Below the pieces are notes generated by a model that saw only the letters and a program-made list of their open reading frames with translations, made no database searches and was not told the origin of the DNA. A program made the translations under genes and the position numbers. Positions 1 through 7,948 of a stretch of 64,000 bases of DNA are shown one piece after another (the first letter of the stretch is position 1; each line of letters opens with the position of its first letter). This DNA is from Acrocarpospora catenulata (GTDB lineage Bacteria; Actinomycetota; Actinomycetes; Streptosporangiales; Streptosporangiaceae). The DNA lies in contig NZ_JAHCST010000019.1 in NCBI RefSeq assembly GCF_018476525.1, forward strand, positions 18,090 to 82,089, given 5' to 3'.

Positions 1-1
1 G

Positions 2-298
2 CGGCAAGTATACCGACCGCCAAATGCGCTGCTCCCCGGCAAAGTTTCAGCGGGTGTCGAGCTCCAGCTTGCGGGGCTGGCCCTCGCCGACGACATCGGC
101 GAAGATAATGTGATGATCCACCTCGACACCTACCATATGAACATCGAGGAGGACGACCTGGTAAGGCCGGTACGTGACGCCGGGGACCGGCTCGGCTACG
201 TGCACATCGGCGAGAACCACCGGGGCTTCCTCGGATCCGGGCACCTCGACTTCACCGGGTTCCTCGCCGCCCATCTCGCCACCGCCGCCCATGCTTGA
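2..298 (+). pseudogene. 3' part of a sugar isomerase/epimerase (tagatose/psicose 3-epimerase-like), probably a remnant
   Basis: The frame is open from the left edge to a TGA at 296-298. From about position 60 onward it reads like the second half of a sugar-phosphate isomerase/epimerase TIM barrel: HLDTYHMNIEED, with the metal-site Asp and His, and then HIGENHRGFLG. Two things suggest decay. Residues before about position 60 do not resemble the family. The protein also ends roughly 20 residues after HIGENHRG, where family members usually run on for another 40 to 60 residues. Its stop overlaps the start of the kinase at 291, as in an intact coupled operon, so an old operon with the kinase is likely. 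The 5' half lies outside the window, so loss of function is an inference. Confidence 0.5.
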
Positions 299-917
299 CC
301 GCCTCACCGACCGGGCCCGGGGCCTGAGCGACCCCGGCGGGCGGGCCATCCTCGGCATCACCGGCTGTCCCGGAGCGGGCAAGTCGACGCTCGCCCACCT
401 CCTGGTCCAGGCGCTCCACAAGGGCGGTTTCCCCGCGGTGTGGGTTCCCATGGACGGCTTCCATCTAGCGGACGCGGCCCTCGACCGGCTCGGCAGACGC
501 GACCGCAAAGGCGCGATCGACACCTTCGACGGCCACGGCTACCTCGCCACGCTGCGGCGGTTGCGCGACGAGTTCGACAACCCGGTGTACGCGCCGGACT
601 TCGACCGCGAGATCGAACAGCCGATCGCGGGCAGCATCGCCGTCGACCCCGCGACCCGCCTCATCGTCACGGAGGGCAACTACCTGCTGAGCCGTACGGA
701 CCCGTGGCCGCGGATCCGCGAGCAGCTGACCGAAGCCTGGTACGTCGAGGTGGCCGACGACCTCCGCCTGACGCGCCTTGTCGCACGGCACGTCAGGTTC
801 GGCAAGCCCCCGGAGGCCGCGCGGCGGTGGGTGGCGGAGGTCGACGAGCCCAACGCCCGGCTCATCGCCTCCACCCGCGACCGCGCCGACCTCCACATCG
901 ACCTGTCCCAGCTCTAG
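291..917 (+). CDS. P-loop nucleoside/sugar kinase of the uridine kinase-like family
   Basis: This 208-residue protein has a Walker A motif GCPGAGKST at residues 25-33, then VPMDGFHL (the usual Asp-containing strand after the first helix), RRDRKGAIDTFDG, and a late EGNYLL motif. That order is typical of the nucleoside/nucleotide kinase family that includes the fructose-transport kinase FrcK and the P-loop folds of uridine and pantothenate kinases. The protein should act in the cytosol and transfer a phosphate from ATP to a small molecule, probably a sugar given its neighbour. ATG 291 was chosen because it overlaps the upstream stop (ATGCTTGA), places the Walker A motif near the N terminus, and avoids a low-complexity Pro/Ser extension from upstream starts. 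The substrate cannot be told from sequence. Confidence 0.8.
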   Translation: MLDRLTDRARGLSDPGGRAILGITGCPGAGKSTLAHLLVQALHKGGFPAVWVPMDGFHLADAALDRLGRRDRKGAIDTFDGHGYLATLRRLRDEFDNPVYAPDFDREIEQPIAGSIAVDPATRLIVTEGNYLLSRTDPWPRIREQLTEAWYVEVADDLRLTRLVARHVRFGKPPEAARRWVAEVDEPNARLIASTRDRADLHIDLSQL

Positions 918-918
918 G

Positions 919-1054
919 TCACAGGGCGCCCGGCGGTCCGGGGAGGACCAGGTGGAACAGGTCCTGGACCAGGTAGGTATCCGGCAGCTTGCGGGCCTCG
1001 CCGGTCTGGACGTTCAGGGCATAGGCGTCGACCGTGGCGTTACGACGGGGCGGG
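919..1054 (-). pseudogene. C-terminal remnant of an unrecognised minus-strand gene
   Basis: On the minus strand a frame ending in TGA at 921-919 reads ATVDAYALNVQTGEARKL and then PDTYLVQDLFHLVLPG. This composition looks like real protein rather than antisense noise. No intact start is visible, and the frame degenerates into stops upstream. It lies between the kinase and the tnpB element, so it may be the end of a gene disrupted near the insertion. The family was not recognised. Confidence 0.25.
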
Positions 1055-1192
1055 CCGGGGGTCGGGCGCGTCCTCCGGGATCTCGGGTTCGCCGGTCATG
1101 CAGTAGGGGTTGGGCTAGGCGACGGCGGTGACTTCGGTCGGGCTCAGCCAGGTGCGCAGGGACACGGTGTGGGTGTCTCATCGAACCCTCCT

Positions 1193-1225
1193 TGAAGGCT
1201 GGAAACCCCGGGCTTCAGCCCTGGG
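1193..1225 (+). repeat. left subterminal hairpin of the IS605-type element
   Basis: GAAGGCTGGAAA is followed by an imperfect hairpin at 1206-1225: three C:G pairs, one mismatch, five pairs and a two-base loop. The right-end hairpin at 2475-2497 has the same plan (four to five pairs, a one-base irregularity, five pairs, a two-base loop) and the same GAAGGCTGGAA prefix at 2464-2474. Confidence 0.55.
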
Positions 1226-1288
1226 AGGGAAGCCGGAACCGTGTCAATCGGGCTTATGCAAAGCAGATGGTTTTGGTAAAGTTGATCT

Positions 1289-2488
1289 ATGCGGACGGCG
1301 TACAAGTGCCGGGCTTACCCGACACCCGAACAGGCTGCGGTGCTCAACCGCACGTTCGGCTGCGTCCGCTTCGTGTGGAACTGCACCCTGGCCTGGCGGC
1401 ATGAGCGCTTCCACGGCGAACGCGTGAAAACGAACTTCGTCCAGGCCAACGCCCACCTGACGGCAATGAAAGCCACTGACGAGACGGCATGGCTGAACGA
1501 GGTGTCCTCGGTCCCGCTTCAGCAGGCGATCCGCCACCAGCAAGTGGCGTTCACAAACTTCTTCGCCGGGCATGCCCGCTACCCGCGCTACAAGTCCCGC
1601 AACGGCCGTCAGAGCGCGGAATACACCCGGTCGGGTTTCCGCTACCGCGACGGTCAACTCTGGCTGGCGAAGATGGATGCCCCGCTGGCGTTCGTGTGGT
1701 CCTGGCCCGGCATCGACCCGGTGACGATCGACCCGACGACGGTGACGGTTTCCCGTGACCCGTGCGGACGCTGGTATGTGTCCTTCGCCGTTGACGTGGA
1801 CGACCCCGCCCAATTCCCGGCTACCGGTGCCGTCGTCGGCGTGGACGTGGGCGTCAAGGACTTCGCCGTCACCAGCGACGGGGAGAAGATCGCCAACCCG
1901 CGCCATCTGGCGCGCAGAGCGGCGAGCCTGGCCCGCTACCAGCGTCGCATGGCCCGCAAGCAGCGCGGATCGACCAACCGCGCCAAGGCCAAGGCGAAGG
2001 TCGCCCGCGCCCACCGGAAGGTCAAAGCCGCCCGCGCCGACTTCCTGCACAAGACCAGTACCCGGCTGGTCCGCGACCACGACGTGATCGTGATCGAAGA
2101 CCTCAACGTCAAGGGCATGGTCCGCAACCGATCCCTGGCCAAAGCGATCTCCGACTCCGGATGGGGCACCTTCCGCCGCCTCCTGGAGTACAAGACCGCG
2201 AAATACGGCCGCCACCTGATCGTGATCGACCGCTGGTTCCCCAGCTCGAAAACCTGCTCGGCGTGCGGGCATCTGCTCGCCGGGCTGAGCCTTTCCACCC
2301 GGCGCTGGACGTGCCCGGGATGCGGCACCCTGCACGACAGGGACGTCAACGCCGCCAAGAACATCCTGGCGGCAGGTCTTGCCGTGACTGCCTGTGGAGG
2401 TGACGTCAGACACTCCGGGTCCTCCCGGGTGCGGTCGCCGGTGAAGCAGGAACCCCAGCCTGTGAAGGCTGGAATCCCCCGCCTCTAG
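1289..2488 (+). CDS. tnpB: TnpB, RNA-guided nuclease of an IS200/IS605 element
   Basis: This 399-residue protein has the full TnpB layout. The N-terminal part begins MRTAYKCRAYPTPEQ. The RuvC catalytic residues are all present: Asp in GVDVGVKDFAV, Glu in VIVIEDLNVKGM and Asp in HDRDVNAAKNIL. Between the last two is a zinc ribbon with CSACG and CPGCG. TnpB proteins are RNA-guided DNA nucleases that help retain their element and are ancestral to Cas12. The stop codon at 2486-2488 falls inside the right-end hairpin, as expected when the guide RNA is carved from the 3' end of the tnpB transcript. All three acidic residues and four Cys are intact, so the protein should be active. There is no tnpA beside it. 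Confidence 0.93.
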   Translation: MRTAYKCRAYPTPEQAAVLNRTFGCVRFVWNCTLAWRHERFHGERVKTNFVQANAHLTAMKATDETAWLNEVSSVPLQQAIRHQQVAFTNFFAGHARYPRYKSRNGRQSAEYTRSGFRYRDGQLWLAKMDAPLAFVWSWPGIDPVTIDPTTVTVSRDPCGRWYVSFAVDVDDPAQFPATGAVVGVDVGVKDFAVTSDGEKIANPRHLARRAASLARYQRRMARKQRGSTNRAKAKAKVARAHRKVKAARADFLHKTSTRLVRDHDVIVIEDLNVKGMVRNRSLAKAISDSGWGTFRRLLEYKTAKYGRHLIVIDRWFPSSKTCSACGHLLAGLSLSTRRWTCPGCGTLHDRDVNAAKNILAAGLAVTACGGDVRHSGSSRVRSPVKQEPQPVKAGIPRL

Positions 2489-2505
2489 GCGTGGGGAGGA
2501 GTCAA
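2390..2505 (+). ncRNA. probable reRNA (omegaRNA) scaffold at the 3' end of tnpB
   Basis: In this family the guide RNA scaffold overlaps the 3' end of tnpB and the right end, and the guide is read from the flank just beyond it. Here the right-end hairpin at 2475-2497 and the GTCAA at 2501-2505 would end the scaffold, so the guide would start near 2506 (AGCGATCC...). The 5' limit is a guess. Confidence 0.35.
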
Positions 2506-2742
2506 AGCGATCCACCCTGCCTCCTCTCGCCCGTTACAACACCGCGTGCCGCCCAAAGGGTTGGTTCGGCGTGCGGATCGGTTGGAACCGGTGACAGGGA
2601 CACGGGCAGGCGGAAGCACGCGCGTGCGCAGAATCATGCAAGAACTCGCGCGGGCGGTGCGGACCCGCGTCGCGTTCGGCCACACCTTGGCACACCGTCC
2701 GCCGAGCGTCAATCGCCCGCCCGATGCGGCACGGTGATCTTG

Positions 2743-2903
2743 ATACATCCGATGATTTCAAGAGCGCGTTCCCGAGATTTTCCGAAGCGGTGCGACATAA
2801 ATCACAGCTGCTTGCGCATGATCCTGGGTGTTCCTGAGCGGTTTTGTTGGATTTGTAGTCAGTAAGTTACCTATTGACGTCTCGAAGACATCCAATGTTA
2901 ACT
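2743..2903 (+). promoter_or_regulatory. promoter and operator-like sites upstream of the secreted hydrolase
   Basis: A promoter-like pair, TTGACG at 2874-2879 and TTAACT at 2898-2903, is spaced by 18 bases. The spacer contains ACATCCAATGT (2888-2898), an inverted repeat of ACAT/ATGT. A related site, ATACATCCGATGAT, lies at 2743-2756. The same core recurs upstream of the fuconate dehydratase at 6373 and 6441, suggesting one regulator for both. Otherwise the 2506-3140 gap shows no credible gene. Confidence 0.45.
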
Positions 2904-3140
2904 GCGCCTGACAGTCCCGAACTGGTGTTGGTGCGATGGCCTAGGTCGCTGACCACCAGTGGTGCACATCGGGTCTGTGCTGCGCAGAGGGGCCCTCGGG
3001 CCGTACCCCGGTCGCCGATTGCCGGGAGTCCGGTTCCAGGCCCCTCTGCCAGGCATCCCCCACCCCCCAAACCGTCACGCATTGCGGCGCAAATACGTGG
3101 CATCGACCGCGCAACCTTTCGCTGGTCGCGAGGAAGCGAG

Positions 3141-6100
3141 ATGTCAATGAGGCTCTTACGGACCCTGCTGGCCGGCCTGCTGGCCGGGGGACTGGGGATC
3201 ACCGGGGTGACCGCGCCGGCCGCGGCCTCGGTGACGGACCAGGCCTACAACCAGAGCGCAGGGTACCTGGACGTGAACTACGCGAGTTACATGTCCAAGC
3301 ACGACATCGTCTACAACCGCCCGAACACCAACCCCCTGCACGGCCTCACCGTCGGAAACGGCAAGACCGGGGCCATGGTCTGGTCCCAGAACGGCATCAC
3401 CGCGCAGGTGGGCGGCGTCGACCTGTCCCAGCAGTCGGCCTTCGGCGCCGGTCTGGTCAACCTCAACACCACCCCGGCCCTGGACAGCGGCTACACCACC
3501 TACCAGCAGCGCCTGTCCCTCTACGACGGCACGCTGACCACCAAGTACGACAACAACCGCACGGTCACCGTGATGGGCTCGCCCAACTCCGAGGTCATGG
3601 GCATCCGCGTGGACGACAGCCGCAGCGGCGTCTCCAACGTCTCCTTCGAGCTGAGCATGTGGGACCCGAACACGGTCCAGAACATGGGCGACGTGCCCGA
3701 CCTGAACACCTGGCGGAACATCTCCACCTTCGCCGACGCCACCGCCGCCGGCCTCAGCCGCGGCCAGACCGACGCCAACAACTTCGGGTACACGCTGGCC
3801 GCCACCGTCGAGGGCGCCAACTTCACCACCCAGGTGGTCAACTCCCGCACGGTCCGCATCACCATCACGCCGACCGCCGGCTACACGATCTGGTTCACCG
3901 CGGCCAGCCGGATCAACTCGCCCGGCCTCAACTCGGTCACCCAGGCGCGCAACCAGCTGAACGCGGTGAAGTCCACCGGCTACGGCACCACGTTCACCAA
4001 CTACAAGAACTGGTGGCACGACTTCTGGGCCAAGTCGTTCGTGCAGTACAGCAACGGCAACGGTGACGCCGACTACATGGAGAACGTGTACTACCTGAGC
4101 ACGTACATGATCGCCGCGGCGGGGTACGGCAACTACCCGGCGCACTTCATCAACGGCGTGTTCCGGGCCACCCAGGACCAGACCAAGTGGAGCAACGCGT
4201 ACTGGTACTGGAACCAGCGCGACGTGTACTACTCGTTCCTGGCCTCCAACCACGCGGACGTGTACAACCGCCACAACAATCTGTTCAGCCGGAACTACAA
4301 CGCGCTGAAGTCGTACACGCAGAGCAGGTTCGGGGTGGACGGCATCTGGGTGCCGGAGACGATGGGCTGGGACGGCAACGCCCGGGGCACCATCAACAGC
4401 GACTACACCAAGCTGATCTACTCCACCGCCACCGAGGCCGCCTACAGCATGTACCTGCAGTACCGGTACACCAACGACCAGAACTACCTGCAGACCGTGG
4501 CGTACCCGTTCATGCGGGAGGCCGTGAAGTTCTACAAGGGCATGCTGTCCTTCGACAGCGCGACCGGTAAGTACTACATGGCCAACTCCAACTCGCACGA
4601 GACGTACTGGAACGTCCGCAACGCCATCACCGATCTCACCTCGGTGCGGCTGCTCTTCCCGATCGCCATCCAGGTCAGCCAGCAGCTGGGCGTGGACGCC
4701 ACACTCCGGGCCGAGTGGCAGAACATCCTGAACAACCTGGTGGCCTACAGCATCACCAACAACGCCTACCAGCCGCACCAGCCGCCGATCTCGCAGACCC
4801 GCAACAACGAGAACGTGGCCGCCGAGATCATCTGGCCCTACGACCTGACCGGCATCGGCTACCCCGACTACTCCACCGCCCTGCAGACCTGGAACGTCCG
4901 CCCGCACCCGTACGGCAACGTCTGGTCCAACGACCACGCGCAGGCCGCCCGCCTGGGCCTGGGCGACCAGACCTACAACGGCATGAAGACCATGCTGCAG
5001 AAGTACCAGAACTACCCGAACGGCATGACCAACAACACCAACGGCGTGTTCGAGTACCTCGGCATCCACCTGGTGGCCATGAACGAGGCGCTGCTGCAGA
5101 GCTACAACGACAAGATCCGGGTCTTCCCCGCGGTCCCCGGTGACAGCGGCTTCGTCGGCAAGTTCACCCTGCTCGCCAAGGACGGCCACCTGGTCAGCTC
5201 CGAGCGCGAGGGCGGCGAGATCAAGTACGTCGGCGTCAAGAGCCAGTACGGCAAGCAGGCCACCGTGGTCAACCCATGGGGCACCCAGCAGGTCCGGGTC
5301 CGCCGTACCAGCGACAACGCCATCATCACCACCTCCTCGGCGGCCGAGATCAGCTTCGCCACCGCCGCGAACACGGTGTACGTGGTGGAGCGCACCGCCA
5401 AGCCGCTGTCCAGCTACACCTGGACCACGCTGACCGGCACCGCCAACCAGGGCCAGAAGACCCTCTCCGGCACCGCCTCCACCCTCGGCCTGCCCGGCGG
5501 CGCCACCGGCGGCCTGGTCAACAACACCGACCTGACGTACGACTCCGGTTGGCACCTGACCACCAACCGCGGCTACGGCGACTACAACGACGACACCCAC
5601 CACAGCACCACGGTGAACGCGGCCGCCACCTACACCTTCACCGGCACCGGCATCGAGATCCTGTCGGAGCGGTTCAGCGACATGGGGAACATGGACGTCT
5701 ACATCGACAACGTGTTCCAGTCCAACGTGAACCTGTTCCTGAGCGGCGCCCGCCAGGCGCAGCAGGTGGTCTTCAGCAAGACCGGCCTGGCCAGCGGCCA
5801 GCACACGCTCCGGGTGGTGAACAAGACCACCTCGGTGGGCATGATCGACGCGGTCCGGGTGCTCACCGGGGGCGGCTCCGCCAACGTGGTGGCGCTCCGC
5901 TCCCGGGCCAACAACCTGTACGTGACCGCCGCCAACAGCACCACCGCGCTGATCGCCAACAGCGGCACGGTGGGCACCGCCCAGAAGTTCGAGCGGGTCA
6001 GCCTGGGCGGCAACAACATCGCCCTGCGCGCGCTGTCGAACAACCAGTTCGTGGCGGCCGAGAACGCCGGGGCGCAACCCCTGATCGCCAACCGGGCCTC

Positions 6101-6272
6101 GGCCGGCTCCTGGGAGACCTTCACCCTGGTCAACAACCCGGACGGCACGGTCAGCCTGCGCGCCACGGTCAACAACATGTACGTCTGCGCGGAGAGCGCC
6201 GGCAGCCAGTCGTTGATCGCCAACCGGACAGCCATCGGACCTTGGGAGTCCTTCGACCTGATTCCAAGTTGA
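3141..6272 (+). CDS. secreted glycoside hydrolase, GH95/DUF5703-like, with carbohydrate-binding domains
   Basis: This 1,043-residue protein starts with a signal peptide (MSMRLLRTLLAGLLAGGLG... APAAAS, residues 1-30), so it is exported. Residues 45-800 look like an (alpha/alpha)6-barrel hydrolase with an N-terminal beta domain. NPLHGLTVGNGKTGAMVW resembles the entry motif of GH95 alpha-fucosidases and related DUF5703 proteins, and SHETYWNVRNAITDLTSV fits the barrel. A jelly-roll-like segment (about 760-900) follows, and a C-terminal fascin/ricin-like beta-trefoil shows three repeats (ALRSRANNLYV, ALRALSNNQFV, SLRATVNNMYV). ATG 3141 was chosen for the AGGAAG at 3131-3136; ATG 3147 is also possible. 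The neighbouring fuconate dehydratase and shared operator motifs suggest a role in releasing a fucose-like sugar. The exact GH family is not certain. Confidence 0.75.
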   Translation: MSMRLLRTLLAGLLAGGLGITGVTAPAAASVTDQAYNQSAGYLDVNYASYMSKHDIVYNRPNTNPLHGLTVGNGKTGAMVWSQNGITAQVGGVDLSQQSAFGAGLVNLNTTPALDSGYTTYQQRLSLYDGTLTTKYDNNRTVTVMGSPNSEVMGIRVDDSRSGVSNVSFELSMWDPNTVQNMGDVPDLNTWRNISTFADATAAGLSRGQTDANNFGYTLAATVEGANFTTQVVNSRTVRITITPTAGYTIWFTAASRINSPGLNSVTQARNQLNAVKSTGYGTTFTNYKNWWHDFWAKSFVQYSNGNGDADYMENVYYLSTYMIAAAGYGNYPAHFINGVFRATQDQTKWSNAYWYWNQRDVYYSFLASNHADVYNRHNNLFSRNYNALKSYTQSRFGVDGIWVPETMGWDGNARGTINSDYTKLIYSTATEAAYSMYLQYRYTNDQNYLQTVAYPFMREAVKFYKGMLSFDSATGKYYMANSNSHETYWNVRNAITDLTSVRLLFPIAIQVSQQLGVDATLRAEWQNILNNLVAYSITNNAYQPHQPPISQTRNNENVAAEIIWPYDLTGIGYPDYSTALQTWNVRPHPYGNVWSNDHAQAARLGLGDQTYNGMKTMLQKYQNYPNGMTNNTNGVFEYLGIHLVAMNEALLQSYNDKIRVFPAVPGDSGFVGKFTLLAKDGHLVSSEREGGEIKYVGVKSQYGKQATVVNPWGTQQVRVRRTSDNAIITTSSAAEISFATAANTVYVVERTAKPLSSYTWTTLTGTANQGQKTLSGTASTLGLPGGATGGLVNNTDLTYDSGWHLTTNRGYGDYNDDTHHSTTVNAAATYTFTGTGIEILSERFSDMGNMDVYIDNVFQSNVNLFLSGARQAQQVVFSKTGLASGQHTLRVVNKTTSVGMIDAVRVLTGGGSANVVALRSRANNLYVTAANSTTALIANSGTVGTAQKFERVSLGGNNIALRALSNNQFVAAENAGAQPLIANRASAGSWETFTLVNNPDGTVSLRATVNNMYVCAESAGSQSLIANRTAIGPWESFDLIPS

Positions 6273-6312
6273 GATCTAAGCTGTACAACTTGATATCTGG
6301 GCTGTATATCGT

Positions 6313-6351
6313 CCGACCGGCGGTGGGTTTCCATCGCCGGTCGGCGGTTTT
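6313..6351 (+). terminator. intrinsic terminator after the secreted hydrolase
   Basis: CCGACCGGCG (6313-6322) pairs perfectly with CGCCGGTCGG (6335-6344) across a 12-base loop and is followed by GCGGTTTT. It lies 41 bases after the hydrolase stop and ahead of the next promoter. Confidence 0.7.
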
Positions 6352-6372
6352 CCAGGAGGTACGTTCCAATAG

Positions 6373-6455
6373 TCATCCGATGTATCAGGGTCCCACCTCT
6401 TGACGTAACTCAGAAGTAAACGGCATGATTTAGGGACGAAACATCGGATGTATGG
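6373..6455 (+). promoter_or_regulatory. promoter of the fuconate dehydratase operon flanked by two operator-like sites
   Basis: TCATCCGATGTATCA (6373-6387) and ACATCGGATGTATGG (6441-6455) share the core that also occurs upstream of the hydrolase. Between them lies TTGACG at 6400-6405, with a weak CATGAT at 6424-6429 (18-base spacing). The two sites bracket the promoter with centres about 68 bases apart, which would suit a repressor bound on both sides. Proteins of the GntR or LacI families use sites of this kind, but no such regulator is in the window. Confidence 0.45.
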
Positions 6456-6510
6456 AGACTCTCTTGGAGCAGTGGTGTGCCGGTCTTCTGGCCGGACCGA
6501 TTTGCGCGGG

Positions 6511-6524
6511 TCCGATTAATCGGA
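6511..6524. promoter_or_regulatory. perfect 14-bp palindrome before the fuconate dehydratase start
   Basis: TCCGATTAATCGGA is a perfect palindrome 16 bases before the start codon. It is followed directly by TGTCTCGG, so its right half extends the CGGATGT core of the sites at 6373 and 6441. It could be a third operator or a 5' UTR element. Confidence 0.35.
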
Positions 6525-6540
6525 TGTCTCGGCGGGCCGC

Positions 6541-7896
6541 ATGAAGATCGTCGCGCTGGAGACGCATGACATCCGGTTCCCCACCTCGGCCCAGCTCGAC
6601 GGCTCCGACGCGATGAACCCCGACCCGGACTACTCCGCCGCCTACGTGGTGCTCCGCACCGAGGAGGGCGAGCGCGGCCACGGATTCGCCTTCACCATCG
6701 GCCGCGGCAACGACGTGCAGACCACGGCCATCAGGGCGCTGGAGACGTACGTGGTGGGCAGGGACTGCGCCGACCTCGGGGCCGTCTACCGCGACCTGGT
6801 CGGCGACTCGCAGCTGCGCTGGCTGGGCCCGGAGAAGGGCGTCATGCACATGGCCATCTCCGCGGTCATGAACGCCCTGTGGGACCTGCGCGCCAGGCTC
6901 GCCGGCAAGCCGCTGTGGCTGCTGCTGGCCGAGATGACCCCGGAGGAGATCGTCGACCTGATCGACTTCCGGTACATCACCGACGCCCTCGACCGGCAGG
7001 GGGCGCTGGAGATCCTGCGCGCCGCCGAGCCCGGCAAGCGGGAGCGCATCGCCTACCTGCGCGAGCACGGCTTCCCCGCCTACGCCACCTCCCCCGGCTG
7101 GCTCGGGTACGACGACGACAAGCTCCGCCGCCTCTGCAAGGAGGCCCTGGACGAGGGATTCACCCAGATCAAGCTGAAGGTCGGCGCCGACCTGGACGCC
7201 GACGTGCGGCGCATGCGCATCGCCCGCGAGGTCTGCGGCGAGGGCTTCCCGATCGCCATCGACGCCAACCAGCGGTGGGACGTGGCGACCGCGGTGGGCT
7301 GGGTCAACGCGCTGGCCGAGTTCGACCCCTGGTGGGTGGAGGAGCCGACCAGCCCCGACGACATGCTGGGGCACGCCGCCATCGCCCGCGAGATCGCCCC
7401 GATCCCGGTGGCCACCGGCGAGCACGTGCAGAACCGCATCGTCTTCAAGCAGCTGCTGCAGGCGGGCGCCATCTCCTACCTCCAGCTGGACGCCGCGCGG
7501 GTGGGCGGCGTCAACGAGAACATCGCCATCCTGCTGCTGGCCGCCAAATTCGGGGTGCCGGTCTGCCCGCACGCGGGCGGGGTCGGCCTCTGCGAACTGG
7601 TCCAGCACCTGGCCATGTTCGACTACGTCGCGGTGAGCGGCTCCATGGAGGGCCGCGTCATCGAGTACATCGACCATTTGCACGAACATTTCGTGGATCC
7701 GGTCGTGATCGAGAACGGCAGCTACGTCGCTCCCCGCACGCCGGGTTTCAGCTCCGCGCTGAGAGCCGAATCGCTCGCCGAGTTCGCATATCCATGGGGC
7801 CCGGTCTGGAACACCGAAGGTTATTCAAGAGATCGCCCGCCGATCGCATCACCCAAGGCAGGTGGCTCCCCTTCAACGGCGCCGGGCTCCTCTTGA
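6541..7896 (+). CDS. L-fuconate dehydratase, enolase superfamily
   Basis: The protein has 451 residues. [34 protein letters not shown] and the barrel motifs are characteristic of L-fuconate dehydratase, which removes water from L-fuconate to give 2-keto-3-deoxy-L-fuconate. Visible catalytic features are IKLKVGAD (KxK, general base Lys), the metal ligands [19 protein letters not shown] and ATGEHVQNR, and the general acid/base His in [11 protein letters not shown]. After [14 protein letters not shown], where family members normally end, there is a tail of about 25 residues rich in Ser and Pro. That tail is encoded by the start of a long hairpin (7816-7905), so it may be an accidental extension. 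There is no strong ribosome site before ATG 6541. Confidence 0.9.
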   Translation: MKIVALETHDIRFPTSAQLDGSDAMNPDPDYSAAYVVLRTEEGERGHGFAFTIGRGNDVQTTAIRALETYVVGRDCADLGAVYRDLVGDSQLRWLGPEKGVMHMAISAVMNALWDLRARLAGKPLWLLLAEMTPEEIVDLIDFRYITDALDRQGALEILRAAEPGKRERIAYLREHGFPAYATSPGWLGYDDDKLRRLCKEALDEGFTQIKLKVGADLDADVRRMRIAREVCGEGFPIAIDANQRWDVATAVGWVNALAEFDPWWVEEPTSPDDMLGHAAIAREIAPIPVATGEHVQNRIVFKQLLQAGAISYLQLDAARVGGVNENIAILLLAAKFGVPVCPHAGGVGLCELVQHLAMFDYVAVSGSMEGRVIEYIDHLHEHFVDPVVIENGSYVAPRTPGFSSALRAESLAEFAYPWGPVWNTEGYSRDRPPIASPKAGGSPSTAPGSS

Positions 7897-7905
7897 ACAA
7901 CCTTC
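7816..7905. repeat. long stem-loop spanning the dehydratase 3' end and the following intergenic region
   Basis: GAAGGTTATTCAAGAG (7816-7831) pairs with CTCTTGAACAACCTTC (7890-7905): 15 of 16 positions pair and one is G:T-like. The stem can extend inward with GCCCG (7835-7839) and CGGGC (7883-7887). The loop is about 58 bases. It lies 43 bases before the substrate-binding protein gene and could stabilise or process the mRNA, or be a small inserted element. Confidence 0.6.
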
Positions 7906-7948
7906 GCCGCCAACGATTCACCCCCCGTTTCCTGAAAGGCAAATCGGC

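Larger units (their letters stand above)
1191..2505 (+). mobile_element. IS200/IS605-family element carrying only tnpB
   Basis: The element is outlined by tnpB and by two hairpins with the same layout, each preceded by the direct repeat GAAGGCTGGAA: 1193-1225 on the left and 2464-2497 on the right. IS605 elements carry subterminal hairpins and no inverted terminal repeats. The right end probably lies in GTCAA at 2501-2505, a common end for this family. No tnpA was seen, so it would need a transposase in trans. The left boundary is uncertain by tens of bases. Confidence 0.6.

Noticed and set aside
917..1290. Plus-strand frames between the kinase and tnpB
   Set aside because: They are short, have no ribosome sites and read as low-complexity Arg/Pro/Ser sequence. 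The minus strand gives the more protein-like remnant.
2506..3140. Several short frames in the gap before the hydrolase, including an in-frame extension of the hydrolase from 2874
   Set aside because: The extension would bury the signal peptide behind about 90 residues, and the AGGAAG before 3141 fits the shorter start. The others lack ribosome sites and recognisable content.
3156..6077. Very long open frame on the minus strand opposite the secreted hydrolase
   Set aside because: It is exactly antisense to a protein with signal peptide and recognisable domains, is rich in Val, Gly, Arg and His as expected for antisense of GC-rich codons, and has no ribosome site.
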